From contig CAXTPP010000071.1 in assembly GCA_964246185.1 (NCBI GenBank), positions 1 to 17,363 on the forward strand: a DNA stretch of 17,363 nucleotides, given 5' to 3'. The translations under genes and the position numbers were made by a program. Source of the DNA: LMUY01 sp964246185 (lineage in GTDB: Bacteria > Pseudomonadota > Alphaproteobacteria > Acetobacterales > Acetobacteraceae). Shown here in pieces: positions 13,324 through 17,363 of the stretch (position 1 is the stretch's first letter; every line of letters begins with the position of its first letter). Below the pieces are notes generated by a model. The model was given only the letters and a program-made list of their open reading frames with translations. It was not told the origin of the DNA and searched no databases.

Positions 13324-14655
13324 GTGCCCCGTGCGCCCCTCCCCCACCCGCCAGGCTGCCATTGCGGCGGCGCTGCCTTGGCGTGCGACCCGGCTTCGAC
13401 CGAGAGCATCGCCGCCGCTGCTATTCGCGCGGCGGCCGAGCGCGCGGCGTTCGGCGGCGAGGCCGGCCGCCGCCGGGTGTTGAAGGCCTTGGGCGCGGCC
13501 AGCCTCGCGGCCGTCATGGACCGGGCATTCCCCATTCTGCGCGCCCAGGAGGCGTGGGCCGAGGGAGCCGGCGGCGCGCCGGAGAAGAAGGACCTCAAGG
13601 TCGGCTTCATCGCCATCACCTGCGCCACCCCGATCATCCTGGCCTCGCCGATGGGGTTCTACGCCAAGCAGGGCCTGAACGTGGACGTGGTGCGGACCGC
13701 CGGCTGGGCCGTGGTGCGGGACAAGGCGCTGAACGGCGAGTACGACGCCGCCCACATGCTCAGCCCCATGCCGCTGGCGCTCACCCTTGGCATCGGCGCG
13801 CAGGCCACGCCGTTCGCGGTGCCGGCGATCGAGAACATCAACGGACAGGCGATCACCCTGGCGCTGAAGCACAAGGGCAACCGCGACCCGGCCAAGTGGC
13901 GCGGCATGAAGTTCGGCATCCCGTTCGACTACTCGATGCACAACTACCTGCTGCGCTACTACCTGGCCGAGGCCGGGCTGGACCCGGACCGGGACGTGCA
14001 GCTGCGCATCATCCCGCCGCCCGAGATGGTGGCCAACCTGCGCGCCGAGAACATCGACGGCTTCCTCGGCCCGGACCCGTTCAACCAGCGCGCCGTGTAC
14101 GACGGCGTGGGCTTCATCCATCTGCTGACGCGCGAGCTGTGGGACGGCCATCCGTGCTGCGCCCTCGGCATCAGCCAGGCCGCAGTCAGGCAGAGGCCCA
14201 ACACCTTCCGCGCCCTGCTGCAGGCGGTGGTGGACAGCACCGCCTATGCCAACAAGGCCGAGAACCGCAAGGAGATCGCCGGCGTGGTGTGCGCGCAGAA
14301 CTACCTGAACCAGCCGCAAACGGTGGTGGAGCAAGCCTTGACCGGCACCTACGCGGACGGCCTGGGCGGCGTGAAGCGCGTGCCGGACCGGGTGAGCTTC
14401 GACCCGTTCCCCTACCAGTCCATGGCGGTCTGGATCATGACGCAGATGAAGCGCTGGGGGCAGGTCAAGGGCGACATCGCCTGGGCCGACGTGGCGAAGC
14501 AGGTGTACCTCACGGCGGACGCGGCGCCGCGCATGAGGGAGGCCGGGTTGCTGGTTCCCGACTCCCCCAGCAAGAGCTACGTCATCATGGGCAAGGCCTT
14601 CGACCCGGCCAAGCCCGACGAGTACGTGGCGTCCTTCCCGATCAGGCGGGCATGA
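13324..14655 (+). CDS. cynA: Cyanate/nitrate-type ABC transporter substrate-binding protein with extended Tat leader
   Basis: The product has 443 residues from GTG 13324, with GGAG seven bases upstream. It is a NrtA/CmpA/CynA-like periplasmic binding protein: LKVGFIAITCATPIILASPMGFYAKQGL opens the mature domain, and FGIPFDYSMHNYLLRYYL and a GPDPFNQRAVYDGVGF segment follow. A Tat-like motif RRRVLK at residues 49-54, with a short hydrophobic stretch LGAASLAAVM, precedes it. The leader before that is unusually long (48 residues) and holds a CHCGG cluster (C12, C14) and C21. The cyanate assignment rests on the cynS gene in the same operon; nitrate, sulfonate or bicarbonate cannot be excluded from this protein alone. 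Its stop overlaps the permease start (ATGA at 14652-14655). It is the first gene of the sigma-54-driven operon. Confidence 0.85.
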   Translation: MPRAPLPHPPGCHCGGAALACDPASTESIAAAAIRAAAERAAFGGEAGRRRVLKALGAASLAAVMDRAFPILRAQEAWAEGAGGAPEKKDLKVGFIAITCATPIILASPMGFYAKQGLNVDVVRTAGWAVVRDKALNGEYDAAHMLSPMPLALTLGIGAQATPFAVPAIENINGQAITLALKHKGNRDPAKWRGMKFGIPFDYSMHNYLLRYYLAEAGLDPDRDVQLRIIPPPEMVANLRAENIDGFLGPDPFNQRAVYDGVGFIHLLTRELWDGHPCCALGISQAAVRQRPNTFRALLQAVVDSTAYANKAENRKEIAGVVCAQNYLNQPQTVVEQALTGTYADGLGGVKRVPDRVSFDPFPYQSMAVWIMTQMKRWGQVKGDIAWADVAKQVYLTADAAPRMREAGLLVPDSPSKSYVIMGKAFDPAKPDEYVASFPIRRA

Positions 14656-15491
14656 GGCGGCAGCGCGTCCAGTCGTTCGCGCTGACGCTGCTGATCCTGG
14701 CCGTGCTGCTCGGCGCGTGGCAATGGGCCGCCACCCCGGCGCCGGGCAGCGTCACGGTGGACCCGGAATACGCCGCCCTGGTCGGCACGGCGGCGAGCCA
14801 TGGCCAGAAATCGCCCATGCCGCGCCCGACCGACGTGGCCGAGCGTGCCTGGGCGCTGCTGCGCAACCCGTTCTACGTCCACGGCACCAACGATCAGGGC
14901 ATCGGCATCCAGATGGGCTGGTCGCTGCTGCGGGTCGGCATCGGCTTCGGCCTGGCGGTGCTGGTGGCGGTGCCGCTGGGCTTCCTGATCGGCATGAGCC
15001 CGCTGCTGAACGGCGCGCTGGACCCGATGATCCAGGTGCTGCGCCCGATCAGCCCGCTCGCCTGGATGCCGCTGGCGCTGTACACCATCAAGGACAGCAG
15101 CGTCTCGGCCATCTTCGTCATCTTCATCTGCGCCATCTGGCCGATGCTGCTGAACACCGCCTACGGCGTCGGCTCCGTGCGGCGGGAGTGGCTGAACGTG
15201 GCGCGCACGCTGGAGGCGGGCGCCTGGCGCACCGCGTTCCACGTGATCCTGCCCGCCGCCGCGCCCACCATCATGACGGGGATGCGCATCTCCATCGGCA
15301 TCGCCTGGCTGGTCATCATCGCCGCCGAGATGCTCGTGGGCGGCACGGGGATCGGCTACTTCGTCTGGAACCAGTGGAACAACCTGTCCATCGCGGACAT
15401 CATCGTGGCCATCCTGCTGATCGGCTTGGTCGGCATGGCGCTGGACAAGGGGCTGGGCCGGCTGGCATCTGCGGTGGCATGGCGGGAGTGA
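14652..15491 (+). CDS. cynB: ABC transporter permease (NrtB/CynB type)
   Basis: This 279-residue inner-membrane protein belongs to the nitrate/sulfonate/taurine permease family. An N-terminal helix (FALTLLILAVLLGAW) is followed by a periplasmic segment of about 70 residues. A core of about five helices follows, beginning at SLLRVGIGFGLAVLVAVPLGFLIG. The cytoplasmic coupling loop is visible as LNVARTLEAGAWRTAFHVILPAAAPTIMTGMRI, the EAA-like motif that contacts the ATPase. It probably forms a homodimer channel for cyanate delivered by the upstream binding protein. ATG 14652 overlaps the upstream stop. Its own stop overlaps a possible GTG start of the ATPase gene, so the operon is translationally coupled. 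Confidence 0.87.
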   Translation: MRRQRVQSFALTLLILAVLLGAWQWAATPAPGSVTVDPEYAALVGTAASHGQKSPMPRPTDVAERAWALLRNPFYVHGTNDQGIGIQMGWSLLRVGIGFGLAVLVAVPLGFLIGMSPLLNGALDPMIQVLRPISPLAWMPLALYTIKDSSVSAIFVIFICAIWPMLLNTAYGVGSVRREWLNVARTLEAGAWRTAFHVILPAAAPTIMTGMRISIGIAWLVIIAAEMLVGGTGIGYFVWNQWNNLSIADIIVAILLIGLVGMALDKGLGRLASAVAWRE

Positions 15492-15505
15492 GGCCCCTGG
15501 CTGTC

Positions 15506-16345
15506 ATGAGACCCTGGCTGTCGGTTGAAGGCATCACCCGGCGCTACGGCGGCCGGCCGGTGTTCCAGGACGTGTGGTTCGGCGTCGAGCGCGGCGAGTT
15601 CGTCTCGCTGATCGGCCATTCCGGCTGCGGCAAGACCACCATCCTCAACATCCTGGCCGGGCTGGAAGCGCCGGACGGCGGCGCCGTGCTGATGGACGGC
15701 CGCCCCGTCACCGGCCCGGCGCTGGACCGCGCCGTCATCTTCCAGTCCCACGCGCTGCTGCCCTGGCTGACCGCGCTCGGCAACGTCGCCTTCGCCGTGC
15801 GCTCCCGCAACCGCGGCTGGACTCGCGCCCAGGTGGCGGGCCACGCGGCCCAGGTGCTGGAGCTGGTGGGCTTGACGGAAGCCGCGCAGCGCAAGCCGTC
15901 CGAGCTGTCCGGCGGCATGAAGCAGCGCGTCGGCATCGCCCGGGCGCTCGCCATCGCCCCGCAACTGCTGCTGATGGACGAGCCGTTCTCGGCGCTCGAC
16001 GCGCTCACCCGCGGCGCCTTGCAGGACGAGGTGCTGCGCCTGGTGGCGGACGCCGGGCAGACCGCGTTCATGATCACGCACGACGTGGACGAGTCGATCC
16101 TGCTGGCCGACCGCATCCTGCTGATGACCAACGGCCCGGACGCGCGGGTGGCGGAGGTGGTGGTGAACACCCTGCCCCGCCCTCGGGTCCGCACCGAGAT
16201 CCACCACACGCCGGGCTACTACGAGCTGCGCAACCACGTCGTGGATTTCCTGGTGACCCGCTCGCGCACCCTGGCCACCACCCGGCCGGATGGCTGGACC
16301 GGCCGGGCGGTGCCCGAGGTGCGGCCTGCCGAACTCGTGTCCTGA
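15506..16345 (+). CDS. cynD: ABC transporter ATP-binding protein (NrtD/CynD type)
   Basis: The product has 279 residues from ATG 15506 and powers the transporter from the cytoplasmic side. All nucleotide-site motifs are intact: Walker A GHSGCGKT at 37-44, Q-loop Q80, signature LSGGMKQ at 134-140, Walker B LLLMDEP at 154-160 with the D-loop SALD, and switch histidine H192 in ITHDVDE. The C-terminal tail after about 210 resembles the nitrate/sulfonate branch and has no extra domain. A GTG at 15488, in frame and overlapping the permease stop, would add six residues and is a reasonable alternative start, since ATG 15506 lacks a well-spaced ribosome site. The gene is followed 22 bases later by cynS. 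Confidence 0.9.
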   Translation: MRPWLSVEGITRRYGGRPVFQDVWFGVERGEFVSLIGHSGCGKTTILNILAGLEAPDGGAVLMDGRPVTGPALDRAVIFQSHALLPWLTALGNVAFAVRSRNRGWTRAQVAGHAAQVLELVGLTEAAQRKPSELSGGMKQRVGIARALAIAPQLLLMDEPFSALDALTRGALQDEVLRLVADAGQTAFMITHDVDESILLADRILLMTNGPDARVAEVVVNTLPRPRVRTEIHHTPGYYELRNHVVDFLVTRSRTLATTRPDGWTGRAVPEVRPAELVS

Positions 16346-16367
16346 ACCCTGAACGGAGAACATCGCC

Positions 16368-16817
16368 ATGAACGAAGCCAAGACCGCGCTGGGCGCCAAG
16401 ATCATCGCCGCCAAGAAGGCCAAGGGCTGGACCTGGCCGCAGGTGGCCGAGAAGCTGGGCCACTCCCCCGTGTGGGTCTGCGCCGCCTGCCTGGGCCAGA
16501 TGTCCATGACGCCCGAGACGGCGGAGAAGGCGGCCCTGCTGTTCGACCTCTCGCCGGCCGAGGCGGACTTGCTGGCCCAGGCGCCCTACCGCGGCTCCCT
16601 GCCCGGCACCCCGCCGACCGACCCGCTGATCTATCGCTTCCACGAGCTGGTCAGCGTGTATGGCACCACGTGGAAGGAGATGATCCACGAGGAGTTTGGC
16701 GACGGCATCATGTCCGCCATCGATTTCGACATGACCATGGAGCGCCAGCCCGACCAGAAGGGCGACCGGGTGAAGCTGACGATGAGCGGCAAGTTCTTGC
16801 CGTATAAGCGGTATTGA
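16368..16817 (+). CDS. cynS: Cyanate hydratase (cyanase)
   Basis: The enzyme decomposes cyanate with bicarbonate to ammonia and carbon dioxide, providing detoxification and a nitrogen source. It has 149 residues; E. coli CynS has 156. The N-terminal helix-turn-helix-like domain contains WTWPQVAEKLGHSPVWVCAACLGQ. The C-terminal catalytic domain has the conserved segment DPLIYRFHELVSVYGTTWKEMIHEEFGDGI... (shown in part). R90, E93 and S116 align with the E. coli catalytic residues R96, E99 and S122. It acts as a cytoplasmic decamer in known members. ACGGAG at 16353-16358 is a good ribosome site. As the last gene of the operon it identifies the transporter's likely substrate. Confidence 0.97.
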   Translation: MNEAKTALGAKIIAAKKAKGWTWPQVAEKLGHSPVWVCAACLGQMSMTPETAEKAALLFDLSPAEADLLAQAPYRGSLPGTPPTDPLIYRFHELVSVYGTTWKEMIHEEFGDGIMSAIDFDMTMERQPDQKGDRVKLTMSGKFLPYKRY

Positions 16818-16874
16818 CCCGGCGGGCCGCGGCGGGGTGGCCAGGCTGGTTGCCTCCCGCCACGGCCAAGTTCC

Positions 16875-16905
16875 GTCATGCCCGGGCTTGACCCGGGCAC
16901 CCACG
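16875..16905. repeat. Palindromic intergenic repeat unit (alphaproteobacterial REP-like)
   Basis: The core TGCCCGGG-CTTGA-CCCGGGCA (16879-16899) is a perfect 8-base stem with a 5-base loop, bounded by CGTCA and CCACG. Very similar palindromes beginning CGTCATG and ending CCACG are scattered between genes in many alphaproteobacterial genomes. Placed 58 bases after the cynS stop, it may also act as an mRNA 3' hairpin; there is no T-run. Confidence 0.6.
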
Positions 16906-17175
16906 CGACGGGAACGCACGTGCCCGTTGCAGCGAGGACGCCAACCGCTGGTTGAGGGCAGCAACCACCCGCTGGCGGCACCTGAATTGATGCCCGTTTC
17001 GTGGGATGGTGTTTCAGGCCACGGACGGCCACCCATCATGCCAACCCAGGGAACGGTATCTCGTCTGTTTGCCCCGCATCTGCCATAGCTGCCGGCCTAG
17101 CAGCACGGCCGGAAACGACCGCAGCCGTCCGCCAACGACAGTGCGGTTCGAGCGTTTATAGCGGCGCGGATCGTA

Positions 17176-17190
17176 GCGATAGTTTATCGC
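17176..17190. repeat. Short hairpin in the right-end region
   Basis: GCGATA-GTT-TATCGC is a perfect 6-base stem with a 3-base loop. Its role is unknown. Confidence 0.4.
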
Positions 17191-17245
17191 GAAACCTCGC
17201 TGGCACCTCACCAGCCTGCCGGGTAGTGTCTCAGTTTGAATATCG

Positions 17246-17276
17246 GCTCACGACCCCATCTTGATCATTCGTGAGC
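17246..17276. repeat. 8-base inverted repeat in the right-end region
   Basis: GCTCACGA (17246-17253) and TCGTGAGC (17269-17276) are perfect inverted arms around 15 bases. Two copies of TTGATC lie nearby (17261-17266 and 17284-17289). It could be an operator, or part of a mobile-element end. Confidence 0.45.
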
Positions 17277-17319
17277 AACGCGATTGATCTTGAAAGCGGC
17301 TGTGCCTTATACCAACCGT

Positions 17320-17339
17320 CGTTTGCTCTGACTCAAACG
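17320..17339. repeat. 6-base inverted repeat near the right edge
   Basis: CGTTTG (17320-17325) and CAAACG (17334-17339) are inverted arms with an 8-base loop, preceded by CCTTATACCAACC. Confidence 0.35.
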
Positions 17340-17363
17340 TGAGTAGGTGCGGCTCGGGGCTGG

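Larger units (their letters stand above)
16818..17363. other. Right-end intergenic stretch with several dyads and no convincing gene
   Basis: No open frame here resembles a known complete protein. It holds a repeat-like palindrome (16875-16905), a 6-base inverted repeat with a 9-base loop (CCGGCC 17092-17097 / GGCCGG 17107-17112), and further dyads at 17176-17190, 17246-17276 and 17320-17339. Composition falls from GC-rich to mixed after about 17140. A short minus-strand frame near 17150-17211 reads INYRYDPRRYKRSN, loosely like part of some IS5-family transposases. The stretch may be the flank or remains of a mobile element. Confidence 0.5.

Noticed and set aside
1..17363. CRISPR array, tRNA, rRNA or known riboswitch
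   Set aside because: No regularly spaced repeats, tRNA-like cloverleaf arms or conserved rRNA stretches were found by eye.

Overview
This is a GC-rich window with the gene content and order of an alphaproteobacterium, most likely Rhodospirillales and possibly Acetobacteraceae. The signs are the asd / sdhC-sdhD-sdhA-sdhB neighbourhood, the high-GC codon use, and an alphaproteobacterial-style intergenic palindrome near the right end. The taxonomic call is an inference from gene order and composition only.

Left part (1-5588). A truncated gamma-glutamyltransferase-like lipoprotein gene runs off the left edge on the minus strand. It is divergent from a tightly packed plus-strand operon for PrkA (Walker-A serine kinase/AAA protein), a DUF444/YeaH von Willebrand-type protein and SpoVR/YcgB. 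These three form the widespread stress module known in E. coli as YeaG-YeaH-YcgB. The 436-base divergent intergenic region holds two dyads.

Middle (5589-11814). An AT-richer orphan gene for a two-helix membrane protein with a beta-rich C-terminal domain sits between spoVR and asd. It looks horizontally acquired and is flanked by an imperfect 13-bp direct repeat. Core metabolism follows: aspartate-semialdehyde dehydrogenase, an SMR-family Gdx/SugE-like exporter, and a complete succinate dehydrogenase operon sdhCDAB.

Right part (11815-17363). Two solo genes come first, a CX5R tyrosine-phosphatase-like protein and a pRiA4b ORF-3 family protein. They are followed by a four-gene cyanate operon: Tat-type substrate-binding protein, permease, ATPase and cyanate hydratase (cynABDS-like). 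The most informative regulatory signal in the window is a textbook sigma-54 promoter (TTGGCACGGGCCTTGCT, 13259-13275) just upstream of the cyn operon. It implies nitrogen-status control of cyanate import and its conversion to ammonia and CO2, and it fixes the start of the binding protein at GTG 13324. The last ~550 bases have no convincing gene but hold several dyads and a repeat-like palindrome, and may be a decayed mobile-element flank.

No CRISPR array, rRNA, tRNA or intact transposase was seen. I did not find a clearly new multi-gene system. The best leads are the sigma-54/cyn control region, the cysteine-containing leader of the binding protein, and the orphan AT-rich membrane-protein gene.
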